Positions 17,327-25,132 of a stretch of 64,000 bases of DNA are shown in pieces. Below the pieces are notes generated by a model. The model made no database searches and was not told the origin of the DNA. It saw only the letters and a program-made list of their open reading frames with translations. Location of the stretch: assembly GCF_016918855.1 (NCBI RefSeq), contig NZ_JADKYB010000005.1, positions 372,001-436,000 on the forward strand. Reading direction: 5' to 3'. Every line of letters begins with the position of its first letter. Positions within the stretch are counted from its first letter, which is position 1. Source of the stretch: Actinacidiphila acididurans. GTDB lineage: Bacteria; Actinomycetota; Actinomycetes; Streptomycetales; Streptomycetaceae. Position numbers and translations under genes: made by a program.

Positions 17327-17944
17327 ATGGACGATGTGCGGTGGCTGACCGATGAGGAACAGGAGATCTGGCGGACGTACATGACCGCGAGCACGGAGTT
17401 CACGGCTCATGTCGACCGGCAGTTGCGCCGTGACTCCGGCATGCCGATGGCCTACTACGAGATTCTGGTCCGGCTCTCCGAGGCGCCCGGCCGGTGCCTG
17501 CGGATGAGCGATCTGGCCGAGGCCTCGCTGAACTCCCGCAGCCGGCTCTCGCACGCCGTCTCCGCCCTGGAGAAGTCCGGCTGGGTGCTGCGCCGGCCGG
17601 CCGACGACGACCGCCGCGGCTGGGTCTGCGAGCTCACCGACCAGGGCTTCGCCGCCCTGGCCGAGGCCGCACCCGGCCACGTCACCACGGTCCGCGAGCA
17701 CCTGTTCGACGTCCTCACCGCCGAACAGCTCGCCACCCTGCGGGACATCGGCCGCGCGATCAGCGCCGGCCTGAAGACCGCCTGCGACGAGGCCCGCGCG
17801 GAGGACGCCCCCTGCGACGCGGCGGACAGCGACGCCTGCGACACGGACGCCGCGGCCGCCTGCCCGCCCACCGCGGCCGAGGCACCTGCCGTGACCGGCA
17901 CGACCGCCGAGGCCGGCGCACCCGCCGAGGCAGCGACCCGCTGA
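17327..17944 (+). CDS. MarR family regulator with an Ala/Cys-rich C-terminal tail
   Basis: Residues 1-145 form a MarR winged helix: MSDLAEASLNSRSRLSHAVS for DNA reading and RRPADDDRRGW for the wing. After about residue 150 comes a low-complexity tail rich in Ala, Asp and Glu with four cysteines (CDEARAEDAPC, then DSDAC and AAAAC), which ordinary MarR proteins lack. It is divergent from yceI and probably represses it. Whether the cysteine tail senses redox or metals cannot be told from sequence. Confidence 0.9.
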   Translation: MDDVRWLTDEEQEIWRTYMTASTEFTAHVDRQLRRDSGMPMAYYEILVRLSEAPGRCLRMSDLAEASLNSRSRLSHAVSALEKSGWVLRRPADDDRRGWVCELTDQGFAALAEAAPGHVTTVREHLFDVLTAEQLATLRDIGRAISAGLKTACDEARAEDAPCDAADSDACDTDAAAACPPTAAEAPAVTGTTAEAGAPAEAATR

Positions 17945-17993
17945 TCCGGCCGCGGGGCGGTCGGTCCGCGCCGCGTGGGCACAACCGCCGAAA

Positions 17994-18019
17994 GCCCCCT
18001 GGCGCGAGTGCGCGGGGGC
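17994..18019. terminator. Hairpin between marR and tatA
   Basis: The arms GCCCCC..GCGC and GCGC.GGGGGC pair around a 4-base loop (GAGT), with a 2-base bulge. It lies between convergent genes 50 bp after the marR stop. Confidence 0.65.
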
Positions 18020-18065
18020 CGGCGGCGGGTGGGGGGAACGCGTGGCGGGATGGACGCCGCGAGGC

Positions 18066-18359
18066 TTACTTGGCGGTGGCCGCCGGCTGCTCGGCCGTGA
18101 CGTTGGCCGTGGCCTCCGCGGACGTCTTGATGTCGCTGGGCGTGATGGCGTCGGGCGCAGCGGGAGTGGGCGAGGAGCCCGGGGTGCTGCTCGCGGCCGT
18201 GGCGTCGTCGCTCTTCATCGCCTTGGCCTCGGACTTCAGGATGCGCATCGACTTGCCCAGCCCGCGAGCGGCCTCGGGCAGCTTCTTGGAACCGAACAGC
18301 ACGATGACGACGATCGCCACCACGATCAGGTGCCAGGGCTCCAGCCCGTTTCGCAACAT
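18066..18359 (-). CDS. tatA: Twin-arginine translocase subunit TatA/TatE family
   Basis: The 97-residue protein starts at ATG 18359 behind GAGG. It has one N-terminal membrane helix (about 9-21) followed by [19 protein letters not shown], the TatA hinge and amphipathic helix, and a disordered acidic/Ser/Thr/Pro tail. TatA forms the pore for folded proteins carrying RR signal peptides. No tatB or tatC is adjacent, so this is an isolated copy that would have to work with TatC encoded elsewhere. TatB is less likely given the short tail. Confidence 0.9.
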   Translation of the reverse strand: MLRNGLEPWHLIVVAIVVIVLFGSKKLPEAARGLGKSMRILKSEAKAMKSDDATAASSTPGSSPTPAAPDAITPSDIKTSAEATANVTAEQPAATAK

Positions 18360-18555
18360 GGGATCCTCGTTTCGTTCGGAGCGGCCGGTTTGCCACTGCT
18401 TCGACTGTCGCATTGTCACCCGGCAGCCGCCGACAACGGCAACCCGGGTACCCAAAGCATGCGCAAAAAGCTCGTGAACGGGAAGACCCTTCCCATGTTT
18501 GAGCTGGCCCGCGCCGGGGTCGGGCCAGCTCAGCGGCCCTTTCCGTACCCCGTGC

Positions 18556-19479
18556 CTACCGGACCGCCGGAGGCGTTCCCTTGGCGGCCGCCGCGCCCTT
18601 CCCCGCGGGGTCGTCCTTCGTGTCCTTGCCGGCCGCACTGCCCTGCTTACCGGGCACGTCCTTGGGCGACAGCGCGATCGGCAGGGCGTCGATGACCCGC
18701 TGCCAGGCCGGGCTGGTGACGATCGCGGCGAGCTGCGCCGGGCTCAGCGGCGGGTTCGGCCGGGTCACCCCGGCGTCCTTCTCCTGTGGCGCGTTCCACT
18801 CGCTGACCGAGACCAGCGCGCCCGACGCGGTCCGGAACTCGGCCATCCAGTCCTTGGTCTGCGCCCGGTGGTCGGGGTACTCCCAGCCCTGGAAGATCAT
18901 CAGGGTGCCGCCCTTGACGTGGGTCAGGTGGCACGAGGTGGTCGGGTCGGGGTTGGGCGAGGGGCAGTCCGGCACCTGGCCCTCCCGCTGCGCGCCGGCC
19001 TCGATCGCGGCCTTGCCGTGGCCGTCGTCGTAGACCACGTGGGCGTAGGGGATGCCCTCCTCCGTGCCGCGCCCGGTGACGCCGGAGACCTTGCCCTGCG
19101 GCGGCAGCAGGGAGAGGAAGACCGCCTCGACCTGATGGGCGTTCATCGGCGGGTGGTGCGGGGTCCGGAGCGGGGTTGCGGAGGCGGCCGGGCGGGGGGC
19201 GCCGGCGACCCCGGTCCCGGCGGCCGGTCCGCCGCTCGCCGAGCCGCTCGTGGCGGCCACCAGTCCGCCCAGGCCCGCCGCGCCGACCGCGGCCACCGCC
19301 GCGGCGGCCACGGCGGTACGCCGGCGGCGCATCCGGCGCCCGCGCCGGTGCCCGTCCGCGACCAGGCCGCGGGTGTCGGGCCGATAGGAGCCCGCGGCGT
19401 GGCGCATGGCGTCGCCGAGGTCCGGGTCCAGGTCGAGGTCCGCCGGGTCGGCGAAGGGCTCGTCGTGGTCGTACGACAT
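18556..19479 (-). CDS. Single-pass membrane protein downstream of the sigma factor
   Basis: The 307-residue protein has about 50 cytoplasmic residues with an Arg-rich stretch ([12 protein letters not shown]), one membrane segment at about 55-80, a Pro/Ala/Gly linker and an extracytoplasmic domain (about 112-270) with two cysteines (C173 and C183). It follows the SigE-family sigma gene on the same strand, 51 bp away. This layout is common for actinomycete SigE-family modules, where the membrane protein may modulate the sigma factor. No known anti-sigma motif such as the HXXXCXXC zinc motif is present, so the role is inferred from context only. Confidence 0.75.
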   Translation of the reverse strand: MSYDHDEPFADPADLDLDPDLGDAMRHAAGSYRPDTRGLVADGHRRGRRMRRRRTAVAAAAVAAVGAAGLGGLVAATSGSASGGPAAGTGVAGAPRPAASATPLRTPHHPPMNAHQVEAVFLSLLPPQGKVSGVTGRGTEEGIPYAHVVYDDGHGKAAIEAGAQREGQVPDCPSPNPDPTTSCHLTHVKGGTLMIFQGWEYPDHRAQTKDWMAEFRTASGALVSVSEWNAPQEKDAGVTRPNPPLSPAQLAAIVTSPAWQRVIDALPIALSPKDVPGKQGSAAGKDTKDDPAGKGAAAAKGTPPAVR

Positions 19480-19530
19480 GGGTTACCACCGTTCTTGTCG
19501 GTCGTGGGGTGTGGTGAGCGGGCCGGCGGG

Positions 19531-20043
19531 TCAGCGAGTCCTGAGATCGGCCAGCGAGCCGCCGAGTTCGGTGCGCAGCCGTTCCAGGGCGCGGCTGGAG
19601 CGGGTGCGCACCGCGCCCGAACTCGCGTCGAGGACGGTGGCGGTCTCCTCGATGCTGCGGTCCTCCCAGTACCGCAGCACCAGCACCGCCCGGTCCGCGG
19701 GCGCGAGCCGGGCCAGCGCCTGGAGGAGGGTGACCCGCAGCGTCGTGTCGCCGTCCTGGCCGGCCGCCGGGCGGTCGGGCAGGTCGGCGCTGGGGCTCTC
19801 GGTGCTGCTGCGCCGCCGTTTCTGGGTCAGGAACGCGCGCACCAGCACGGTCTGGGCGTAGGCGGCGGGGTTGGCGACCTTGCCGCGCCGCCCCCAGACC
19901 ACGTACATCCGGCCCAGCGTCTCCTGCACCAGGTCCTCGGCCAGATGCGTGTCGCCTCCGGTCAGCAGGCACGCCGAGCGGTAAAGGTGCCCGGCCCGCG
20001 CGCCGGCGAACTCCAGATACGCCTCGGTCTGCGCCTTCCGCAT
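19531..20043 (-). CDS. SigE-family RNA polymerase sigma factor (ECF type)
   Basis: The 170-residue protein starts at ATG 20043 behind GGGGAGGGGG. Region 2 covers about residues 10-75 (LTGGDTHLAEDLVQETLGRM) and region 4 about 105-155 (LAPADRAVLVLRYWEDRSIE, then TVLDASSGAVRTRSSRAL). Length and motifs fit the actinomycete SigE-family group of small sigma-70 factors. The next gene on the same strand encodes a single-pass membrane protein. The target promoters are unknown. A second module of the same design begins at 63395. Confidence 0.9.
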   Translation of the reverse strand: MRKAQTEAYLEFAGARAGHLYRSACLLTGGDTHLAEDLVQETLGRMYVVWGRRGKVANPAAYAQTVLVRAFLTQKRRRSSTESPSADLPDRPAAGQDGDTTLRVTLLQALARLAPADRAVLVLRYWEDRSIEETATVLDASSGAVRTRSSRALERLRTELGGSLADLRTR

Positions 20044-20561
20044 CCCGTACGCCCCCTCCCCGTTGGGTTCTCCACCCCTTCGACGCGGTGGGGGCCGGGC
20101 GATGTTACGCACGCCCCGAAGCGGCCCCGAAGCGGCGGACGGCGGCGACGGCCGGGAGCAACGGCCGGGAGCGACGTCGAGCGAAGGGAGCAATGGGACA
20201 GGAGCAACGCCCGGGAATGCGTCGGGAGTCGGGGACGCTGCTGAAGGCGGGCGTACGGCGGGCCGTGGGCGCGGCAGTCCGTACCGGACGCGACGCGGGC
20301 AGGGACGCACGGAGGGAGCGGCGAGGTGGACGTACCGACCGGGGTGGGCCGCAGGACCGTACGGAGGCACAGCGGGTGGCCCGGAACCGACCCCCGTCCG
20401 ATTCCGGGCCACATGCGCTGCCGGCGTGACCGCCGCAGCAAAGGATGGGGAGCGGGGCCAACCGGGCGCTAACATACGGCTAACGGATCTTTGCCATGGA
20501 CCTGACGCCGGGCCCGCGGAGTGCGGTACGGCCCGACCGACCCGGCCGAGGAGGCCCTGTG
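20044..20561. other. 518-bp divergent gap between sigma and SARP genes
   Basis: This gap holds the promoters of two divergent regulatory genes. It contains imperfect purine-rich repeats (CGGCCGGGAGC-like) around 20150-20210 and the direct repeats described at 20468-20484. No coding region with convincing start and protein character is seen. Confidence 0.6.
20468..20484 (+). promoter_or_regulatory. Direct repeats 11 bp apart, SARP-type binding site candidate
   Basis: GCTAAC occurs at 20468-20473 and 20479-20484, exactly 11 bp apart, in an AT-enriched patch. SARP proteins bind heptameric direct repeats with 11-bp spacing that overlap the -35 region. The site is 78 bp before the SARP start, so autoregulation is possible. 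No strong -10 box follows at the expected distance. Confidence 0.45.
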
Positions 20562-23468
20562 ATGCGGTTCGGCCTGCTCGGTGCGGTGAGCGTGGCCGAG
20601 GGCGAATCGGGATTCCGGGCACTGGGATCGGCCAAGGTCAGGGCCCTGTTGGCGGCGCTGCTGGCGACGCCCGGCCGGGTCGTGTCGCTGGAGACGCTGA
20701 AGGCCGCGCTGTGGGGCGAGGAGCCGCCACCGACCGCGACCGCCTCGTTGCACAATCATGTGGCCCGGCTGCGCAAGGAGTTGTCCGCGCCGGGTGCGGC
20801 CCGGCTGCGCGCCGTCCCGCCGGGTTACGTCCTGGACGTACGGTCCGGTGAACTGGACGCCCAGGTGTTCGCCGCGCACCACGCGGCGGCCGGGGCCGCG
20901 CACCGGGACCGCGAGTGGGGCGTGGTGCTGCGCGAGTGCGGCGCGGGCCTGGCGCTGTGGCGGGGCGAGCCGCTGTCCGGGGTGCGGCTGCGCTCCGACG
21001 CGCTGCGGGCCGTGGCCGGGCACCTGTCCGAGGCCCGGCTCCAGGTGCTGGAGTGGCGGTTCGACGCGGAGTTGGCGCTCGGCCGGCACTCGGGGCTGGC
21101 CGCGGAGCTGGGCGCGCTGACCGAGGCGCATCCGCTGCGGGAGACCTTCCACCGCCAGCGCATGCTGGTGCTGCACCGCACCCACCGGCAGGCCGAGGCG
21201 CTGGCCGCCTTCCACGCCCTGCGCCGCACCCTGGTCGAGGAGCTGGGGGTGGAGCCGGGCGCCGCCGTGCAGGCCGCCTACCAGGAGATCCTGTCCGCCC
21301 CGCCGCCCCCCGCCGCGCCCGCCCCGGCCCCGGCGGCCCCCGCGCCCGCCGCCCCGGCCCCCTCCCAACTGCCCGCCGACATCCCCGACTTCACCGGCCG
21401 CGACCGCGACCTGGCCGCGCTGCTGTGCGCGCTGCGGCCGCCGGGCGCGGCGGCGGAGTCCGGGAGCGGGTCCGGCGGGAGGACCGGCGCGGGCGCCCGT
21501 GCGGGGAGCGGGACCGACGGCGCGACCGGCCCCCGGGTGGCGGTCGTCTCGGGAATGGGCGGCATCGGCAAGACCGCGCTGGCGGTGCGGGCCGCCCACC
21601 TGCTCGCGCCGTACTTCCCGGACGGCCGGCTCTACGCGGACCTGCGCGGCTTCGGAGCCGGTGACGCGCGGCGGCCGGCCGACCTGCTCACCCGGTTCCT
21701 GGGCGACCTCGGGGTGGACGGCAAGCACCTGCCGGACGACCCGGCCGACCTGGCCGGGGTGTGGCGGGACGCGCTGAGCGGGCGCCGGGTGCTGGCGGTG
21801 CTGGACAACGCGCGGGACGCCGCCCAGGTGCTGCCGTTGCTGCCGGGCGACGGCAACAGCGCGGTGATCGTCACCAGCCGGCACGCGCTGGCCGGGCTGC
21901 CCGGCGCGGCACGGATCACGCTGGAGCCGCTGGGCCCGGATGAGCAGCGGGAGTTGCTGGGCCGGCTGTGCGGGCAGGGCCGGGTCGCCGCCGAACCGGA
22001 GGCCGCGGCCGGAGTGCTGGCCGCCACCGGCGGGCTGCCGCTCGCGCTGCGGATCGCCGGGGCCCGGCTGGCCGCCCGGCCCGCCTGGCCGCTGACCGCG
22101 CTGGCCGAACGGCTGGACCCGGCGCGCGGCGGGGGCAGGCTGCACGCCCTGTCCGCCGGCGGCCTGGCCGTCCAGGACACCTTCGCGATGAGCTACGTGG
22201 CGATGCGGAACAGCCCGCTGCCCGCCGAGCGGGACGCGGCCGCCGCCTTCCGCACGCTGGGCCTGTGGCCCGGGCACCCGCTGGAACCCGCACCGGCCGC
22301 CGCGCTGCTCGGCCGCTCCCGGGCCGCGGCCGAGGACGTACTCGAAGCGCTGGTCGACGCGCACCTGCTGCAGACCCCGCAGCCGGGCCGCTACACCTTC
22401 CACGACCTGCTCGGCGAGTACGCGGCCACCTGCGCGGCCGAGACGCTGCCGGAGGAGCGGGCGCGGGCACTGCGCCGCCTGGTGGTCTGGTACACCGCCA
22501 CGGTCACCGCGACGGCGCGCGTCCTGACCCCCGAGGGCCACGAGATGCCGCCGCTGCCCGAGGAACCGGCCGTGCCTGCACCGGAGTTCACCGGCGACGA
22601 GGACGCGATGCGCTGGTGCGTGCGCGAACTGCCCGCGATCAAGGAGGCGATCGACACCTGCGCCCGCAACGGCTGGGCCGACGCGGCCTGGCGGCTGGCG
22701 GCCGGCCTGTTCGGCTGGGCGCAGGTGTACTGGTGGACCGGCGAGTGGCTGGACTGCCTGGAAACCGCGATGACCTGCGTACGCGACCAGGGCAACGTGC
22801 TGGGGCAGGCGTGGATGCACAGCCGGCTCGGCGTGGCGCACGGCATGGCCGGCCGGCTGGCGGACTGCGAGCGCCATCTGACCGTCGCCTACCGGCACTT
22901 CGAGGAGGTCGGCGACGGCCAGGGCCGGGCCGCGATGCTCACCAACCTGGCCGGGATGCACCGGATCAAGGGCGAGTACGACCGGGCGCTGGAGTACGGC
23001 CGGCGGTCGCTGGAACTGCACCGCGAACTCGGCGAGGGCGACCGGGTGGCCACCGTGCTGGGCAACCTCGGCGACGCGCACCTGGGCGCGGGCGACCTGA
23101 CGGCGGCCGAGACCTGCTACCGGCAGGCGCTGGCGGCCTGGCGGGAGCGCGGTTCGCTGGTCAACAGCGCGCGGATGCTGACCTCGCTCGGCGAGACGCT
23201 GCGCGCCCAGGGCCGACACTGCGAGGCGATCAAGGCGCTGGAGGAGACGCTGGCCCTGCTGGACCGCCTCGGCGACCGGGCCACGGCCGCCGACGTACTG
23301 GAGATCCTCGGCCGCACCCACGAGGAGCGCGGCGACACCGCCACCGCCCGCGCCTGCTGGGAGGAGGCCCTGGACCTGGCCCGCGCCCACCGCCTCCCCG
23401 GCGAGACCGAGGCCGTCCTGAAGGACCTGGCCCGCCTCGACGCCCAGGAGGCGGCGGACCAGCACTGA
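20562..23468 (+). CDS. AfsR-like SARP regulator with NB-ARC NTPase and TPR domains
   Basis: Starting at ATG 20562 behind GAGGAGG, the protein is 968 residues. Residues 1-95 form an OmpR-like winged helix, 95-245 a BTAD domain (ending LVEELGVEPGAAVQAAYQEIL), and 245-325 a Pro/Ala linker. An NTPase follows with Walker A GMGGIGKT at about 331-338 and VLAVLDNARD as Walker B-like. A winged-helix arm leads to TPR repeats from about 700 to the end. AfsR of S. coelicolor has the same design and activates secondary metabolism and development after phosphorylation. No antibiotic cluster is adjacent, so the targets are not visible. An earlier start at 20496 is possible but lacks a good ribosome site. 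Confidence 0.92.
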   Translation: MRFGLLGAVSVAEGESGFRALGSAKVRALLAALLATPGRVVSLETLKAALWGEEPPPTATASLHNHVARLRKELSAPGAARLRAVPPGYVLDVRSGELDAQVFAAHHAAAGAAHRDREWGVVLRECGAGLALWRGEPLSGVRLRSDALRAVAGHLSEARLQVLEWRFDAELALGRHSGLAAELGALTEAHPLRETFHRQRMLVLHRTHRQAEALAAFHALRRTLVEELGVEPGAAVQAAYQEILSAPPPPAAPAPAPAAPAPAAPAPSQLPADIPDFTGRDRDLAALLCALRPPGAAAESGSGSGGRTGAGARAGSGTDGATGPRVAVVSGMGGIGKTALAVRAAHLLAPYFPDGRLYADLRGFGAGDARRPADLLTRFLGDLGVDGKHLPDDPADLAGVWRDALSGRRVLAVLDNARDAAQVLPLLPGDGNSAVIVTSRHALAGLPGAARITLEPLGPDEQRELLGRLCGQGRVAAEPEAAAGVLAATGGLPLALRIAGARLAARPAWPLTALAERLDPARGGGRLHALSAGGLAVQDTFAMSYVAMRNSPLPAERDAAAAFRTLGLWPGHPLEPAPAAALLGRSRAAAEDVLEALVDAHLLQTPQPGRYTFHDLLGEYAATCAAETLPEERARALRRLVVWYTATVTATARVLTPEGHEMPPLPEEPAVPAPEFTGDEDAMRWCVRELPAIKEAIDTCARNGWADAAWRLAAGLFGWAQVYWWTGEWLDCLETAMTCVRDQGNVLGQAWMHSRLGVAHGMAGRLADCERHLTVAYRHFEEVGDGQGRAAMLTNLAGMHRIKGEYDRALEYGRRSLELHRELGEGDRVATVLGNLGDAHLGAGDLTAAETCYRQALAAWRERGSLVNSARMLTSLGETLRAQGRHCEAIKALEETLALLDRLGDRATAADVLEILGRTHEERGDTATARACWEEALDLARAHRLPGETEAVLKDLARLDAQEAADQH

Positions 23469-23494
23469 CCGCTGCCGACCTCGGCCGGCAGCGG
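23469..23494. terminator. Hairpin between the SARP gene and the small conserved gene
   Basis: 9-bp perfect arms, CCGCTGCCG and CGGCAGCGG, enclose an 8-base loop directly after the SARP stop codon. The flanking genes are convergent, so it may work both ways. Confidence 0.75.
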
Positions 23495-23506
23495 TTCACG
23501 CCTGCC

Positions 23507-23773
23507 TCAGACCTGCATCTCCAGCGGGACCGCGTCCAGCGCTTCCTGGATGGCGGCGACCAGCTTGCGCGCGGAGTCGGCGGTGAGCTCGAGCGCCACC
23601 CGGGCAGCCGGGCCCCTGTCCGGGGCCGCGAAGTCGATGTTCAGGGTGTGCTCGGCCATCGCGTGCACCGGGTGGTCGAAGTAGACGGTGACGTCGGTGA
23701 CGTGGAACCAGGAGCCGCCCGGGCCCTTGGCACTGCCGTCGACGGTGTCCTTGACAGTGGTGTACGTGCACAT
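23507..23773 (-). CDS. Small conserved actinomycete protein (DUF6295-like)
   Basis: The 88-residue protein (MCTYTTVKDTVDGSAKGPGG at its N-terminus) starts at ATG 23773, two bases after the stop codon of the dienelactone hydrolase gene, so it is probably translationally coupled to it. It has no membrane segment or signal peptide. The middle reads WFHVTDVTVYFDHPVHAMAE and the end is an amphipathic helix. I recognise it as a small conserved Streptomyces protein; the family number is from memory and the function is unknown. Confidence 0.8.
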   Translation of the reverse strand: MCTYTTVKDTVDGSAKGPGGSWFHVTDVTVYFDHPVHAMAEHTLNIDFAAPDRGPAARVALELTADSARKLVAAIQEALDAVPLEMQV

Positions 23774-23775
23774 GG

Positions 23776-24558
23776 TCAGCTCCCGGCGGCCGTCAGGTGG
23801 GTGCCGAAGAACTCCGTGATGCGCTCCCAGCCGTCGTTGGCGGCGGCCGCGTTGTAGCTGGGGCGGTCCACGGCGAAGAAGGCGTGGCCGGCGCCCGGGT
23901 AGGAGTGCTTGGTGAAGTCCTTGCCGTTGTCGGCGAGGATCCGGGTCAGCTCGTCGACCTCGGCGGGGCTCGGGTGGCTGTCGTCGTCGCCGAACAGGCC
24001 GAGCAGCGGGGTGCGCAGCTGCGGCAGCAGGTCGGTCAGGGTGGTGACCTTCAGCGGCAGGCCCTCGGGGATCGTGCCGGTGACGAAGGCGCCGTAGCAG
24101 TCGACCGCCGCGTCCACGTCGGTGCTGCACGCGGCCAGCACGCTCTGCCGGCCGCCGGAGCAGTAGCCGATCACGCCGACCTTGCCGTTGGAGGTGGGCA
24201 GCGCGCGCAGGTGAGCCGCGGCGCCGGCCACGTCGCCGACCAGGCGCTCGTCGGGGATGCCGCCGTTGGCGCGGGCCACCGCGGCCGCGTCGTCGGCGGC
24301 GGCGCCGGGCGCCTCCCGCCAGTACAGGTTGGGGCAGATCGCGTCGTAGCCGAGCTCGGCGAAGCGCCGGACGATCTCCTTGGTCGCCCGGTCGTACCCG
24401 GGCAGGTGGTGGATGACCACGACACCGCCGCGCCGGGCGTCGCCCTCGGGACGGGCGAGGTACGCCTCGATCTCGTCGCCGCCGTCACCGCTGATCTTGA
24501 CGGAACCGGCCGTCAGAGCGCCGGTCGCGGTCAGGGAGGAAGCAGGGGTTTCACTCAT
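23776..24558 (-). CDS. Dienelactone hydrolase family protein
   Basis: The 260-residue alpha/beta hydrolase starts at ATG 24558. The catalytic triad is visible as C133 in GYCSGGR, D191 in LFGDDDSHPS and H225 in YPGAGHAFF, in the order Cys-Asp-His typical of dienelactone hydrolases. Such enzymes open lactone rings in chlorocatechol breakdown, but many homologues have other ester substrates. It forms an operon with the downstream 88-residue gene and is divergent from a MarR regulator, its likely repressor. A TATAGC hexamer ends seven bases before the ATG, so the transcript may be leaderless. Confidence 0.9.
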   Translation of the reverse strand: MSETPASSLTATGALTAGSVKISGDGGDEIEAYLARPEGDARRGGVVVIHHLPGYDRATKEIVRRFAELGYDAICPNLYWREAPGAAADDAAAVARANGGIPDERLVGDVAGAAAHLRALPTSNGKVGVIGYCSGGRQSVLAACSTDVDAAVDCYGAFVTGTIPEGLPLKVTTLTDLLPQLRTPLLGLFGDDDSHPSPAEVDELTRILADNGKDFTKHSYPGAGHAFFAVDRPSYNAAAANDGWERITEFFGTHLTAAGS

Positions 24559-24601
24559 GCGGCCAGCTATACCATAAGCCTGGACTGATAAGTTTACCCT
24601 G
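24559..24601. promoter_or_regulatory. Compact divergent promoter between dlh and marR
   Basis: The 43-bp gap is AT-rich for this genome. On the plus strand TAAGTT (24589-24594) is a -10-like hexamer seven bases before the marR ATG. On the minus strand TATAGC (24571-24566) is seven bases before the dlh ATG. Both genes could be leaderless and controlled by MarR binding in between. Confidence 0.5.
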
Positions 24602-25132
24602 ATGGGTATGGCAGCCAACGATTCAGTCGCCGTCCCCCGGCCCGCGGCAGACGCCGGGCCCGGCACCGTACCCGGGCCCACGACCGGCCCCGACTCCCCC
24701 GACGAGCTCGCGGCCGTAACGATCGCCGCCGATCTGCGGGCCGCGCTCGGGCCGCTGGTACGGCGGCTGCGGTCGTACAAGCCGGACGGCGAGCTCACCC
24801 TGTCGCAGACGTCCGTGCTGGTGCGGCTGGACCGGGAGGGGCCGGCGACCTCGTCGGAGCTGGCCGCGGCCGAGGGGATCCGCCCGCAGTCGGTGTGCGC
24901 GATCGTGGCCGCACTGGAGGAGCGCGGGCTGGTCAGCAAGGCCGCCGACCCGGGCGACGGCCGCCGGCTGATGATCTCGCTCACCCCGGCCGGCCTGGAC
25001 GGCCTGCACGGCGCCCGCCGGGAGCGGGCCCGCCGGCTGACCGCGGCCATCGCCGAGGAGCTGACCGGGCCGGAGCAGGAGCAACTGGCCGCCGCGATAC
25101 CCCTGCTGGAAAGGATCACCCGCCGTGTCTGA
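24602..25132 (+). CDS. MarR family regulator
   Basis: The 176-residue protein has about 35 flexible N-terminal residues, then a MarR winged helix: LTLSQTSVLVRLDREGPATS, SELAAAEGIRPQSVCAIVAA (recognition) and KAADPGDGRRLMISLTPAG (wing). It overlaps the MFS exporter gene by 8 bp (GTGTCTGA) and is divergent from the dienelactone hydrolase gene. The usual logic would be that it represses the exporter and hydrolase until a lipophilic or phenolic ligand binds. That ligand is not identifiable. Confidence 0.92.
   Translation: MGMAANDSVAVPRPAADAGPGTVPGPTTGPDSPDELAAVTIAADLRAALGPLVRRLRSYKPDGELTLSQTSVLVRLDREGPATSSELAAAEGIRPQSVCAIVAALEERGLVSKAADPGDGRRLMISLTPAGLDGLHGARRERARRLTAAIAEELTGPEQEQLAAAIPLLERITRRV

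Noticed and set aside
20469..23465. 998-residue open frame antisense to the SARP gene
   Set aside because: Low-complexity translation (Gly/Arg/Gln), no ribosome site, and it mirrors a complete AfsR-like protein on the other strand.
23496..23771. 91-residue His/Arg/Gly-rich protein overlapping the small conserved gene
   Set aside because: It is an out-of-frame reading of the 88-residue gene at 23507-23773, which has the better start and protein character.
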